DNA of 64,000 nucleotides from Pseudohalocynthiibacter aestuariivivens (GTDB lineage: Bacteria > Pseudomonadota > Alphaproteobacteria > Rhodobacterales > Rhodobacteraceae). The position numbers and the translations under genes are program-made. The stretch lies in assembly GCF_018457175.1 (NCBI RefSeq), contig NZ_JAGFNU010000001.1, positions 682,001 to 746,000 on the forward strand, read 5' to 3'. This document shows, one piece after another, positions 26,577 to 35,859 of the stretch; position 1 is the stretch's first letter; every line of letters starts with the position of its first letter. The notes under the pieces are model-generated. The model had not been told where the DNA came from, searched no databases, and saw only the letters and a program-made list of their open reading frames with translations.

Positions 26577-28193
26577 ATGAATGAATACGACTACATCATC
26601 GTGGGTGCGGGTTCGGCGGGTTCTGTCCTGGCAAATCGGCTTTCTGAAAATGAAAAGAACAGCGTGCTGGTGCTAGAGGCTGGAGGTTCAGATTGTAGTT
26701 TCTGGGTTCAGTTGCCGATTGGGTATGGCAAAACCTTTCACGACGAGCGGTTCAATTGGAAATACACAACAGAGCCTGACCCCGGATTGAACGGCAACCG
26801 GATCTACTGGCCACGCGGCAAGGTTATGGGCGGGTCCAGTTCGATCAACGCAATGGTTTATGTACGCGGGCACCCGCTGGACTATGATGACTGGGCCAAG
26901 GTAGCACCCGGGTGGGGCTGGTCCGACGTCGCCCCGATATTCCGCAAGGTGGAAGACTGGGCCGGAGGGGCCGATGGAGTGCGGGGTGAAGGTGGCCCAC
27001 TTCATGTGCATGATATTTCAAATGAGGTGCACGGGCTTACGCGCACATATCTTACCGCTGCCAAACAGGCAGGCATCAGGTTCAATCTGGACTATAATGG
27101 CGAATATATGGAAGGGGCGTCACTCTACCAGATCACAACCCGCAATGGTCGACGTGAATCAACATCTCGCAGTTATTTGCGGCCCGCATTGCGGCGTCGA
27201 AATCTTGATCTGCAACTCGAGGCACATGTCACTCGTGTTCTTTTTGAAGGCCGCCAAGCCAGTGGTGTGGAATTCACGCAAGGCGGGGAAAAGAAAACAG
27301 CGAAGGCAAAGCGCGAAGTAATTCTGTGTGGTGGTGCGATAAATTCACCCCAGCTTTTGCAGCTATCCGGGGTCGGGCCAGAGAGCCTATTGCGAAACTT
27401 GGGCATTCCGGTTGTACAGGCATCACCAGAAGTTGGCCGTAATCTGATGGATCATCTGGGCTTTGGGCATCACTACAAGGCGAATGTTCCAACACTAAAT
27501 CAAGACTTAAATTCTGTCTTGGGGAAGCTTAGGGCAGGCCTGCAATATTTGCTCAGGCGTTCAGGTCCTCTCTCACTCAGTCTAAATCAGGGTGGGGGTT
27601 TCGTTCGGATTGATACAAACGCTGACAGACCAGACACGCAACTTTACTTTTCGCCGTGCAGCTTTACCTCGGCGCCGGTCGGGACGCGGCCGGTGATGAC
27701 TCTTGATCCGTTCAAAGGGTTCATGATTGGCTTCAACCCGTGCAAGCCGACCAGTGCCGGCCATTTGAGAATCCGCTCAGCCGATCCGTTTGAAACGCCT
27801 GAAATGCATGCAAACTATCTGGCAACGGAATATGATTGCCGGATTATGCTGGCAGGGTCAAAACTGCTTCGAAAAATTGCCCGAAGCCCTGCGCTTGATG
27901 CGGCTATTGAGCTAGAAATTCCAGTGGCTACATCTGCCATGCAGGATGATGAGTTGCTGTCGTTTATCCGTGAAAATGCGTCTACGGTGTTTCACCAATG
28001 CGGAACGTGCCGGATGGGGACAGACGCATCGGCCAATGTTGTGGACGCACGACTTCGGGTACATGGTGTCCACGGTTTACGTGTTGCGGACGCCTCGGTT
28101 TTTCCTACTATTCCTACAGGCAACATCAATGCCCCGGCCATTATGGTTGGGGAAAAGGCTGCAGAAATTACTCTGGAAGATGCGCATAGCTGA
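26577..28193 (+). CDS. GMC-family FAD-dependent alcohol oxidoreductase
   Basis: A 538-residue glucose-methanol-choline oxidoreductase oxidising an alcohol to an aldehyde or ketone. The ADP-binding motif is at the N-terminus (YIIVGAGSAGSVLANRL), GMC signature 1 in RGKVMGGSSSINAMVYVRG, and signature 2 in GAINSPQLLQLSGVGP; the C-terminal active-site region has FHQCGTCRMG and PTGNINAPAIMVGEKAA. It resembles choline dehydrogenase-like enzymes, but many act on other alcohols. It lies ten bases before the enolase-superfamily gene and is probably co-transcribed with it. Confidence 0.9.
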   Translation: MNEYDYIIVGAGSAGSVLANRLSENEKNSVLVLEAGGSDCSFWVQLPIGYGKTFHDERFNWKYTTEPDPGLNGNRIYWPRGKVMGGSSSINAMVYVRGHPLDYDDWAKVAPGWGWSDVAPIFRKVEDWAGGADGVRGEGGPLHVHDISNEVHGLTRTYLTAAKQAGIRFNLDYNGEYMEGASLYQITTRNGRRESTSRSYLRPALRRRNLDLQLEAHVTRVLFEGRQASGVEFTQGGEKKTAKAKREVILCGGAINSPQLLQLSGVGPESLLRNLGIPVVQASPEVGRNLMDHLGFGHHYKANVPTLNQDLNSVLGKLRAGLQYLLRRSGPLSLSLNQGGGFVRIDTNADRPDTQLYFSPCSFTSAPVGTRPVMTLDPFKGFMIGFNPCKPTSAGHLRIRSADPFETPEMHANYLATEYDCRIMLAGSKLLRKIARSPALDAAIELEIPVATSAMQDDELLSFIRENASTVFHQCGTCRMGTDASANVVDARLRVHGVHGLRVADASVFPTIPTGNINAPAIMVGEKAAEITLEDAHS

Positions 28194-28203
28194 AAGGTGT
28201 CCG

Positions 28204-29304
28204 ATGAAGATCAGGAAAATTGAGAGTTTCAGCAATGAATTTGTAGGATTCGTGCGCGTAACGGCCGAGAATGGGGCACAAGGCTGGGGTCAGGTTTCAA
28301 CCTATCATTCTGACATTACCACGCAGATATTGCACCGTCAGGTGGCCCCCTGGACGCTTGGCAAAGACACGGGCGATCTGGACGACTTGCTCGATTTTAT
28401 TTTCGAGCGCGAGCATAAGTTCCCCGGATCCTACATCAACCGGGCTATGGGTGGTCTGGAAACGGCGATCTGGGACATGCGCGGCAAGCAGGCGGGCAAA
28501 TCTGTTTGCGAACTTTTAGGTGGAACACCAGGGACAATTCGGGCTTACGCCTCGTCCATGAAACGCGACATAACGCCGAAAGACGAAGCAGAGCGATTAA
28601 AGCGATTGCGTGACGAAAAAGGGTTTGATGCATTTAAGGTTCGGGCAGGGGCGGAAGTTGGTCGCAATCAGGATGAATGGCCGGGCCGGACTGAAGAGAT
28701 AATACTGACCATGCGCCGTGAACTTGGTGACGACGTTGACCTGCTGATAGATGCGAACAGTTGTTATTCGCCTGACCGCGCCATCGAAGTGGGGCATATT
28801 TTACAGGATAACGGCTTTTGCCACTATGAAGAACCCTGTCCTTACTGGGAGTTTGACCAGACCAAACAGGTGACTGATGCTTTGGATATCGACGTAACGG
28901 GCGGTGAGCAGGACTGCATGATCCCGACATGGAAACAGATGATTGACAACCATATTGTCGATATCGTTCAGCCCGATGTAATGTACATGGGTGGTATCAG
29001 CCGCACGATGCGCGTGGTGCGCATGGCAGAGGCCGCTGGCCTGCCGGTCACGCCGCATTGCGCGAACCTGTCGATGGTCACTTTGTTCACAATGCATTTG
29101 CTACGCGCCATTCCAAACGCAGGGAAGTATCTGGAGTTTGCGATTGAAGGGCCAGACTATTATCCGTGGCAGGACGGACTATTTGTTCAGTCACCATTTG
29201 AGATTGAAGATGGAAAAGCCCGTGTCACGGACGCACCCGGTTGGGGCGTTGAAATCAACCCGGAGTGGCTCGCGAAATCCGCTTATCAGGTAAGCGAAGT
29301 TTAG
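28204..29304 (+). CDS. Enolase-superfamily (mandelate racemase/muconate lactonizing enzyme) protein
   Basis: A 366-residue protein. Metal ligands Asp183 (IDANSCY), Glu209 or Glu210 (YEEPCPYW) and Glu235 (GGEQDC) are present, and the His-Asp dyad of the mandelate-racemase type is intact (Asp258 in QPDVMYMGG, His285 in TPHCANLS). The usual KxK is KVR (Lys145-Arg147), so the second base is altered and a dehydratase of acid sugars or related hydroxy acids is likelier than a racemase. Start at 28204; a long upstream frame runs through the GMC gene. It is convergent with the PAS-LuxR gene, sharing stop-codon bases. Confidence 0.87.
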   Translation: MKIRKIESFSNEFVGFVRVTAENGAQGWGQVSTYHSDITTQILHRQVAPWTLGKDTGDLDDLLDFIFEREHKFPGSYINRAMGGLETAIWDMRGKQAGKSVCELLGGTPGTIRAYASSMKRDITPKDEAERLKRLRDEKGFDAFKVRAGAEVGRNQDEWPGRTEEIILTMRRELGDDVDLLIDANSCYSPDRAIEVGHILQDNGFCHYEEPCPYWEFDQTKQVTDALDIDVTGGEQDCMIPTWKQMIDNHIVDIVQPDVMYMGGISRTMRVVRMAEAAGLPVTPHCANLSMVTLFTMHLLRAIPNAGKYLEFAIEGPDYYPWQDGLFVQSPFEIEDGKARVTDAPGWGVEINPEWLAKSAYQVSEV

Positions 29305-29885
29305 ACCGGCATACCGGACAGTTTCGCCATAAGCTCAAAGCCGTTCTTTGCTTCGAATTTTTGCAACAACTTAGCGCGGTAGACTTCTACCGTTCGTGGT
29401 GACAGCGCCAGGTCCTGCGCAATTGCCTTTGTTGGCAGTCCTTGCGTCAAAAGCATTGCGACCTGCCGTTCGCGTCGTGTTAATTTTACCATCGGGCGGC
29501 TGTCAGAGAGATCGACGAAACTCCAGACACAATGGGTAAACGGGTGCTTCGGGTCTTCGGATTGCCCACGTGCGCGGCACCAGAAAAGTTCGCCGTTTGC
29601 GCGCTTCATGATGCGTTCATCCTGATAGCGACCATTGGTAAGCATCTGTGCCCTGCCAAGTTTGCCGATGTCCAGAAATTCCTTGTTGCTTGGATAGAGC
29701 ATCGAGAGCAACTGCCCTTCAAGTTCCTCTGCGGCATAGCCGAAGATTTCGCAAAATCGGCGGTTGCAACGCTCCACAATCCGCTCTCGCGTCACGACAA
29801 GCCCGATAGGTGCCATGTCAAAGCCAAAATTGTTTTCTTCGGGTTCTGTGCTGTTCGAAATTTTCGCCAAACTACGTAGTCTCAC
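29301..29885 (-). CDS. PAS domain-LuxR-type HTH regulator
   Basis: A 194-residue one-component regulator: PAS fold at about 20-125 (MAPIGLVVTRERIVERCN, FGYAAEELEGQ, NGELFWCRARGQ) and a C-terminal LuxR/GerE HTH (LTRRERQVAMLLTQGLPTKA, LSPRTVEVYRAKLLQKF). The apparent start is GTG at 29885, with no strong ribosome site, so the exact start is uncertain. It is divergent from the thiolase-ligase-SDR genes, which it presumably controls in response to a small ligand or redox state. No LuxI-type synthase is in the window. Confidence 0.85.
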   Translation of the reverse strand: MRLRSLAKISNSTEPEENNFGFDMAPIGLVVTRERIVERCNRRFCEIFGYAAEELEGQLLSMLYPSNKEFLDIGKLGRAQMLTNGRYQDERIMKRANGELFWCRARGQSEDPKHPFTHCVWSFVDLSDSRPMVKLTRRERQVAMLLTQGLPTKAIAQDLALSPRTVEVYRAKLLQKFEAKNGFELMAKLSGMPV

Positions 29886-29947
29886 TAATTGCGCGGTTCA
29901 GTGAGGATGGGAATACTCTGCCGCGTAGTCAAGTCAGAGGAAATATC

Positions 29948-31108
29948 ATGGACGCAAGGATCGTTGGATGGGGCCACACGCCCTTTGGCCACCTTAAGGA
30001 AAGCACGCTTGAAGACATGATCTTAGATGTCGCGAAGCAAGCGGTTTCACATGCTGGTGTGGAGTATGAGGACATTGACGGCATTTGGCTGGGGCATTTT
30101 AACTCCGGTATGGTGAGTGATGGTTTCGCCTCGTCCCTTGCACTGAACGCAGATGATGCTTTGCGTTTTAAGCCTGCCGTGCGGGTGGAAAACGCATGTG
30201 CCTCGGGGTCCGCTGCCATTCATGCAGCGCGCAATGCAATCCGTGCAGGAGACACAAAGATCGCGCTTGTTCTTGGTGCAGAAAAGATGACCAATTGCGA
30301 TACCGAAAAGGTCACAGAGGCACTGGCAGGCGCGTCTTATCAAAAGGAAGAAGCTGGCGTTTCCTTCCCTCAAATTTTTGCACAATTCGCGCAAAGTTAC
30401 TTTCAGCAAAATGGCGATCATTCAAAAACCCTTGCTCGCATAGCTGCTAAAAACCACGCGAATGCGGTGAGCAACCCGCTTGCACATCTGAAAAAAGACA
30501 TGGGGTTTGAGGCATGCAACACGGTGAGTGAGAAAAACCCGCTGATTGCGGCCCCGCTTCGCATGACCGATTGTTCGCTCATCAGTGATGGCGCGGCCGC
30601 GCTGATTTTGGTGGCAGACGATATTGCCGAAAACTTTGAGCACAACATCGCATTTCGTGCGGCGGTGCAGGTAAATGACTACCTGCCAATGTCGCGCCGC
30701 GATCTGCTTGCGTTTGAAGGGCCAACTGAGGCATTCTCTCGGGCGTTTGAACAGGCGGGAGTCGCACTGTCAGACATCGACTTTGCGGAAGTGCACGATT
30801 GTTTTACAATCGCGGAGCTTTTGATCTACGAGGCTATAGGGCTTACCCCACGCGGGCAGGGCGCGCGGGCAATTGCCGAGGGGACGGTTTATGCCGATGG
30901 TGCCTTGCCGGTGAATCTTTCAGGCGGGTTGAAAGCAAAAGGCCACCCTGTAGGCGCTACTGGTGTTTCGATGCACGTTCTTGCGGCCCAACAACTGACG
31001 AACAACGCAGGCGATATGCAAAAAGATGGCGCGGAGCTTGGTCTGGTGTTCAACATGGGTGGCTCTGGTGTTGCCAACTATTGCAGCATCCTCGAAAACG
31101 GGAAGTGA
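29948..31108 (+). CDS. Thiolase-superfamily acetyl-CoA acetyltransferase (SCP-x-like)
   Basis: A 386-residue thiolase. The acyl-accepting Cys84 is in VENACASGSAA and the C-terminal catalytic region is SGGLKAKGHPVGATG, with the EVHDCFTIAELLIYEAIG helix typical of SCP2/SCP-x-type thiolases. Start at the ATG after GAGGAAATATC. One base separates it from the acyl-CoA ligase. It probably cleaves a beta-ketoacyl-CoA made further up the pathway. Confidence 0.9.
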   Translation: MDARIVGWGHTPFGHLKESTLEDMILDVAKQAVSHAGVEYEDIDGIWLGHFNSGMVSDGFASSLALNADDALRFKPAVRVENACASGSAAIHAARNAIRAGDTKIALVLGAEKMTNCDTEKVTEALAGASYQKEEAGVSFPQIFAQFAQSYFQQNGDHSKTLARIAAKNHANAVSNPLAHLKKDMGFEACNTVSEKNPLIAAPLRMTDCSLISDGAAALILVADDIAENFEHNIAFRAAVQVNDYLPMSRRDLLAFEGPTEAFSRAFEQAGVALSDIDFAEVHDCFTIAELLIYEAIGLTPRGQGARAIAEGTVYADGALPVNLSGGLKAKGHPVGATGVSMHVLAAQQLTNNAGDMQKDGAELGLVFNMGGSGVANYCSILENGK

Positions 31109-31109
31109 C

Positions 31110-32630
31110 ATGAACCTTGCAAATTGGCTGATAAGAACTGCAAACCTACATCCGGATCGTCCCGCGCTAATCAAAGGCACGACCGCCTGCGCAAACTACG
31201 AAGAGTTTGCACGACGTGCGGCGGCAATTGGTGGATACTTAAAAAATGAATTGGGTGTTGGAACGGGCGACCGTGTCGCTGTTTTCATGCCAAATTCAAC
31301 AGAATATCTCGAGGTGCTTTACGGCATTTGGTTTGCAGGTGCTGCCGCTGTACCAATCAACGCCAAACTGCATGAAAAAGAAGCCACCTGGATCATCGGA
31401 AATTCCGGTGCTGTAGCTGTGTTTACTAGCGATAAGTACCGGGCAGCTCTTGCAGAAACACCTATAGACAGTGCCGTGCCGCTTATTTCTGTGGATCGTG
31501 ACGAGTATGCGTCGCTATATGAAACAGAGCCGCTTTCATCACCCGTCACGATAGGGCAGGATGATCTGGTCTGGCTGTTTTACACATCGGGAACCACCGG
31601 AAAGCCCAAGGGAGTCATGATTTCATCGGCCAATATACAGGCGATGACCATGTCATACTTTGTTGATGTTGATGAGGTCAGTGTTTCTGATGCGGCCCTT
31701 TATGCAGCGCCAATGTCACATGGGGCAGGGCTATATAACTTTATGCATGTTATCCGTGCGGCGCGGCACGTGGTGCCAGAGTCTGGTGCGTTTGACGCTG
31801 ACGAAATTCTGGGAATTACACCGCAGCTAGATAACGTTTCGATGTTTGCCGCCCCCACCATGGTGCGCCGTTTGGTAGAGCGCGCCAAAGCACTGGGCAG
31901 CCGGGGCGAGGGTATCAAAACAATCGTCTATGGCGGCGGCCCGATGTACCTTGCCGATATCATTGATGCGGTTGAGGCGATGGGACCACGCTTTGTACAA
32001 ATTCTTGGACAAGGCGAATGTCCAATGTGCATCACGGCTCTTAGTCGCGACCTTGTCGCTGATCGTAAGCATCCCAACTGGCGTAAGCGACTGTCAAGCG
32101 TTGGGGTTGAACAAAGCATGGTAACGGTCCGAATTTGCGGTGCCGATGGGCAGGAATTGCCAACGGGTGAAATTGGCGAGATTTGCGTTGCTGGCGTGCC
32201 CGTCATGCTCGGCTATTGGCAAAACGAGAAAGCCACAAGCGAGACGATCATCGACGGCTGGCTGCGGACAGGTGATATGGGTGCGATGGATCAGGACGGT
32301 TTTGTCACGCTGCATGATCGCTCAAAAGATGTTGTGATTTCGGGCGGCAGTAATATCTACCCGCGCGAGGTCGAGGAAGCCTTGCTTTTGCACCCAAATG
32401 TTTCCGAAGTGTCCGTTGTCGGCAAACCAGATCCGGAATGGGGTGAAATCGTTGCGGCGTTCGTTGTTTCAGACGGGGTTGATTCAGCAGTGCTTGATGC
32501 CTTTTGCCTTGATCAAATAGCACGTTTCAAAAGGCCAAAACTCTATAAATTCGTGAGCGAACTGCCAAAGAACAACTATGGTAAGGTTCTGAAAACTGAA
32601 TTGCGCGCGCAGCTTGAAAGTGAGGGGTAA
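31110..32630 (+). CDS. Acyl-CoA synthetase, class I adenylate-forming enzyme
   Basis: A 506-residue ANL-family ligase activating a carboxylic acid with ATP and CoA. The P-loop is FYTSGTTGKPKGVMIS near residue 160, then YGGGPMYLAD, the WLRTGDMGAMDQDGF hinge segment and the C-terminal catalytic lysine region PKNNYGKVLKTEL. The ATG at 31110 directly follows the thiolase stop. Followed two bases later by the SDR gene. The acid is unknown. Confidence 0.92.
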   Translation: MNLANWLIRTANLHPDRPALIKGTTACANYEEFARRAAAIGGYLKNELGVGTGDRVAVFMPNSTEYLEVLYGIWFAGAAAVPINAKLHEKEATWIIGNSGAVAVFTSDKYRAALAETPIDSAVPLISVDRDEYASLYETEPLSSPVTIGQDDLVWLFYTSGTTGKPKGVMISSANIQAMTMSYFVDVDEVSVSDAALYAAPMSHGAGLYNFMHVIRAARHVVPESGAFDADEILGITPQLDNVSMFAAPTMVRRLVERAKALGSRGEGIKTIVYGGGPMYLADIIDAVEAMGPRFVQILGQGECPMCITALSRDLVADRKHPNWRKRLSSVGVEQSMVTVRICGADGQELPTGEIGEICVAGVPVMLGYWQNEKATSETIIDGWLRTGDMGAMDQDGFVTLHDRSKDVVISGGSNIYPREVEEALLLHPNVSEVSVVGKPDPEWGEIVAAFVVSDGVDSAVLDAFCLDQIARFKRPKLYKFVSELPKNNYGKVLKTELRAQLESEG

Positions 32631-32631
32631 G

Positions 32632-33441
32632 ATGACAGTTAATTCACTAGAAGGCCGGGCAGCCTTTGTTACCGGATCGGTACAAGGAATCGGGCTGGCG
32701 GTTGCCAAATCCCTTGCCAGCGCTGGCGCAAATGTTGCACTGCATGGTCTTGCAAACCCCGAACAAGCAGAGGCTGCCATGGCAGAGGTGCGTGCCGCGG
32801 GTGCACCTGATGTGATCTTTCTCGACACCGACCTCAGCAAGGCTGGGGCAATTGACGGAATGGTCAAAGCGCTGCGCGATTGGCGCGAGATTGATATCCT
32901 GGTCAACAATGCGGGCATTCAGAAAACCACGTCGATTGCGGATGCCACCGCTGAAATCTGGGAGTCGGTTCTTGCGGTGAACCTGAGTGCACCGTTTCAC
33001 ATCATGCGCCATCTGATGCCATCAATGGCGGAGCGTGGCTTTGGCCGGGTGGTCAACATCGCGTCAGTGCATGGCTTGGTTGCTTCGCAAAACAAGGCAC
33101 CCTATGTGTCCTCCAAATTTGGCCTCGTCGGGCTTAGCCGTGTTGCGGCGCTTGAATATGCGTCGGCTGGGTCAAGGTCGACCGGAGGTGTGACCGTCAA
33201 CTGCATTTGCCCGGGTTGGACGGAAACCGCGATTATCGAGCCACAGATTGCAGCGCGCGCAGCAGAGTTAGGTGGTGACAGGGATAAGGGCGTTGCAAGC
33301 CTTCTTGCGGAAAAGCAGCCGAGCCTGCGCACCTCGGACCCTTCTGAAATTGGAGAGCTTTGTGTCTGGCTGTGCAATAAAGTGGCCCACAACGTAACCG
33401 GAACGTCTATTCCAGTTGACGGTGGCTGGACGGCGCAGTGA
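32632..33441 (+). CDS. Short-chain dehydrogenase, 3-hydroxybutyrate dehydrogenase-like
   Basis: A 269-residue NAD(P)-dependent SDR. The cofactor glycine motif is TGSVQGIGLA, NNAG at 92-95, and the catalytic Ser145, Tyr158 and Lys162 (YVSSK). The C-terminal part (INCICPGWTET-like VNCICPGWTE, QPSLRTSDPSEI, GTSIPVDGGWTAQ) closely resembles bacterial 3-hydroxybutyrate dehydrogenases. It is the last gene of a three-gene operon. It may oxidise the beta-hydroxy intermediate whose ketone then goes to ligase and thiolase. Confidence 0.85.
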   Translation: MTVNSLEGRAAFVTGSVQGIGLAVAKSLASAGANVALHGLANPEQAEAAMAEVRAAGAPDVIFLDTDLSKAGAIDGMVKALRDWREIDILVNNAGIQKTTSIADATAEIWESVLAVNLSAPFHIMRHLMPSMAERGFGRVVNIASVHGLVASQNKAPYVSSKFGLVGLSRVAALEYASAGSRSTGGVTVNCICPGWTETAIIEPQIAARAAELGGDRDKGVASLLAEKQPSLRTSDPSEIGELCVWLCNKVAHNVTGTSIPVDGGWTAQ

Positions 33442-33575
33442 AAAATAGTTCGATTTGCATATTGGAAATTACTGTTGGTGTTCGTCCGAGTGAACCATCG
33501 ATTGTTCAGTTAGCATAGCTGCGTCGGATCATCATTTCGACTTCGCTTTTCATCTGCCTGAATAGAATGTGATTA

Positions 33576-33618
33576 ATCTCAACTAAGCCTAGAAATATGG
33601 GGTTAGATTAGGTGAGAT
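33576..33618. repeat. Imperfect inverted repeat upstream of the HExxH gene
   Basis: Arms 33576-33586 and 33608-33618 match in 10 of 11 positions around a 21-base centre, about 30 bases before the next start. It could be an operator or the terminator of the preceding operon; no T-tract is seen. Confidence 0.3.
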
Positions 33619-33648
33619 GATTTTGCAGAACTACTTGGCCTGGGTGCA

Positions 33649-34350
33649 ATGCGGTTTACGATGAAATTAAGGAACACAAGCTTTTGCACAGTAGTACTTG
33701 GGAGTTTTGCTTTAGCGCCCATAGCAAAATCTGAGGTCGTACAGTGCGAGAATTTGGAGATCAGCGTCGATTCATCTGACAACGCTCTTGCCCAGCACAT
33801 CTGCCAAGTTGCAGAACAGGCACGTGATCAGTTGAATGCGTGCCATCTGTTTCAGGCGGAACCAGTTCAAATTAAAATTACAGAGCAACCAAGGCTTAAC
33901 CATTTTGATTGCTTGGGTGTGTTTAGGTGTGAAGACTCTGTTGTCGAAGTCATTAGACCATCCCGTATTCCTGAAGTTTTGGTTGAGGATGACCCGCTTA
34001 TACTGATTTCAGAAAATATCGTTTTTGACAGTGTTATCGTGCATGAATTGACCCATGCTTTTGCGCATCAAACGTTAACAACAAGAAGTGGAAGTGTCGC
34101 TCAGGACGAGTATTTAGCTTACGCAATGCAGTTTGAATTTATGCCTGAAGACGCGCGAAATGTTATGCTAGAGACGCGCTCAATCGCAACAGATGTCACT
34201 CTGGATTCGCTCAATGAAATGATCTTGATGTTTGCACCCACTTTGTTTGGCTTGCGCGCTTGGACGCATTTTAACTATGAGAACAACGGATGTGAGTTTT
34301 TTCAGCTTATTCTGGACGACAAGGTGAATTTCGCACCGGAATTTGAGTGA
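33649..34350 (+). CDS. Exported protein with an HExxH motif, uncharacterised
   Basis: About 233 residues. A signal peptide occupies roughly the first 28 residues (SFALAPIAKSE); an ATG four codons downstream is an equally good start. A metalloprotease-like VIVHELTHAFAHQ is central, followed by an acidic residue-rich helix (DEYLAYAMQFEF) that could provide the third ligand, as in gluzincin-like proteins. Paired cysteines (CLGVFRCED) suggest a periplasmic disulphide. It resembles small uncharacterised DUF6639-type proteins of Rhodobacterales (from memory, unverified). Isolated gene. Confidence 0.6.
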   Translation: MRFTMKLRNTSFCTVVLGSFALAPIAKSEVVQCENLEISVDSSDNALAQHICQVAEQARDQLNACHLFQAEPVQIKITEQPRLNHFDCLGVFRCEDSVVEVIRPSRIPEVLVEDDPLILISENIVFDSVIVHELTHAFAHQTLTTRSGSVAQDEYLAYAMQFEFMPEDARNVMLETRSIATDVTLDSLNEMILMFAPTLFGLRAWTHFNYENNGCEFFQLILDDKVNFAPEFE

Positions 34351-34665
34351 CGCAAAAGAGCGCATTATCGACCGCACACAACTAGTGGCTACCTGTCGTT
34401 AGCGAGTCTCTCTCAGTCGTTGTGCTGCAATACTGGAACGGTTTTCTATTACCGGTTCTGCCTGCAATGTTGCGAGAAATTCGATTTAAGGCAAAACGAA
34501 AATCTTCGCATAGATATCTGTCTTTTCGGGTGAAAAGGGACCTACTCTAGCGTCTTGGGTGGGGTGAAACGGCACTCAGGCGGTCCGCTTTTGATCAGGA
34601 CGTACGACAAACAATTTATGATTGGTTTTCGTACGCGCTAAAAAATTAGTTCAAGCCGAAAGCTT
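34351..34665. other. Gene-free interval between convergent genes
   Basis: No coding frame with family-like sequence. A short imperfect dyad around 34437-34461 (GAACGGT opposite ACCGGTTC) may serve as a terminator. Nothing else is evident. Confidence 0.4.
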
Positions 34666-35859
34666 TTAAGTGGCCTCAGAATCTTTCAGGTCCTGACCCC
34701 TGGCTGTGTTCACACGACCAATGGCAAACGACGTTGCCGCAGGTCCCAGAACTTCGAAAAAGACCGTCGTTCCAATTGTGAGTGCCATGATTGTTTCAGC
34801 CCAGTCCGGAAACTGTTTGCTTGCGACCAATGCCATACCAACCGCCACCCCGGCTTGCGGCATCAGCGCGGCACCGTACCACGGGCGCTCAGATTTTGGT
34901 ACGCCAGCAACCTGAGCACCAAACCATCCACCCACAATTCGGGACACGCACCGGAAAACCACATAGGCAACCCCGATCCACCCAATCTTGATAAGAATAG
35001 CGGGTTCCAGCGAAGCGCCCGCAAGAATGAAAAACAGGATCATAAAGGGCCATTGGATATGTTCTATTTCATGGAAAGCGCGTTTATGGTGGCGTGCCCG
35101 ATTAACGATTATCACACCAACAGTCATGCCGCTTATCAAGTATGAAAGTTCCAGCCAGATCGAAAACCCCGCAGTTAGAAAGACAAGAGCGAGCGCTTCG
35201 ATTTGCAACGGTTCTCCCCCTGTTAGTCGCCCTGTTAGATATGCGGCGGGAAACCCGATTACAGCCCCAAGCAGGATTGAACCACCAAGTTCGCGGGCGA
35301 CGCCAGAAAGTATCTCTGCGTCGCCGCTTCCGTTTAATTGATGCACAACTACGACAATCAAACTGAAAGCGATTAAACCCCACGCATCGTCGATCGCAAC
35401 GATACCTTTCAGTGTTTTCGGGAATGCGCCCTTTGCGCCGGACTGGCGTATGACATCTTGGGTTGCTGCGGGGTCAGTTGCTGTCGCGATAGCACCAAGA
35501 AGCAGGGCAATTTTTATGTCCATTCCCAGCAACCAAAGCCCAACGCTAACAATGGCAAGCGTTGCAAGCACAATAGAAACCGATATTGCGACAATTGGTT
35601 TTCCATGCTTTCTCAGATTTTTTGTTGTCAAGGATCCGCCAAGCAGAAAAGCGACCATGGTCAATGCCACGATTGAAAGAAACTCGTACCAGGCTTCAAC
35701 TTCGGTTGGGATGACATCAAAACCAGCGCCGCCCGCGATGATACCGCAGCCCAGTAAAAGCGTGACGCGTGGCAGACGTGTCTGATGCCCTACCTGATCA
35801 GCGGCAAGCCCGGCAACGAAGAGGGTTCCGAGCGAAATAAGAATGACTGCCAGATCCAT
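34666..35859 (-). CDS. Cation:proton antiporter (Na+/H+ exchanger family)
   Basis: A 397-residue inner-membrane protein with about 11-12 hydrophobic segments. The conserved acidic residues of the transport core are visible in ATATDPAATQDVI and GIVAIDDAWGLIAFSL, the paired-Asp helix typical of CPA-type antiporters; GGSLTTKNLRKHGKP and LMPQAGVAVGMALVAS are also family-like. No TrkA-N domain follows, so it is a transport-only form. Monocistronic, with GGAGGC upstream of the ATG. Role is pH or Na+ homeostasis. Confidence 0.88.
   Translation of the reverse strand: MDLAVILISLGTLFVAGLAADQVGHQTRLPRVTLLLGCGIIAGGAGFDVIPTEVEAWYEFLSIVALTMVAFLLGGSLTTKNLRKHGKPIVAISVSIVLATLAIVSVGLWLLGMDIKIALLLGAIATATDPAATQDVIRQSGAKGAFPKTLKGIVAIDDAWGLIAFSLIVVVVHQLNGSGDAEILSGVARELGGSILLGAVIGFPAAYLTGRLTGGEPLQIEALALVFLTAGFSIWLELSYLISGMTVGVIIVNRARHHKRAFHEIEHIQWPFMILFFILAGASLEPAILIKIGWIGVAYVVFRCVSRIVGGWFGAQVAGVPKSERPWYGAALMPQAGVAVGMALVASKQFPDWAETIMALTIGTTVFFEVLGPAATSFAIGRVNTARGQDLKDSEAT

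Noticed and set aside
27946-28203. N-terminal extension of the enolase-superfamily frame
   Set aside because: It lies in another frame of the GMC gene; the domain begins at 28204.
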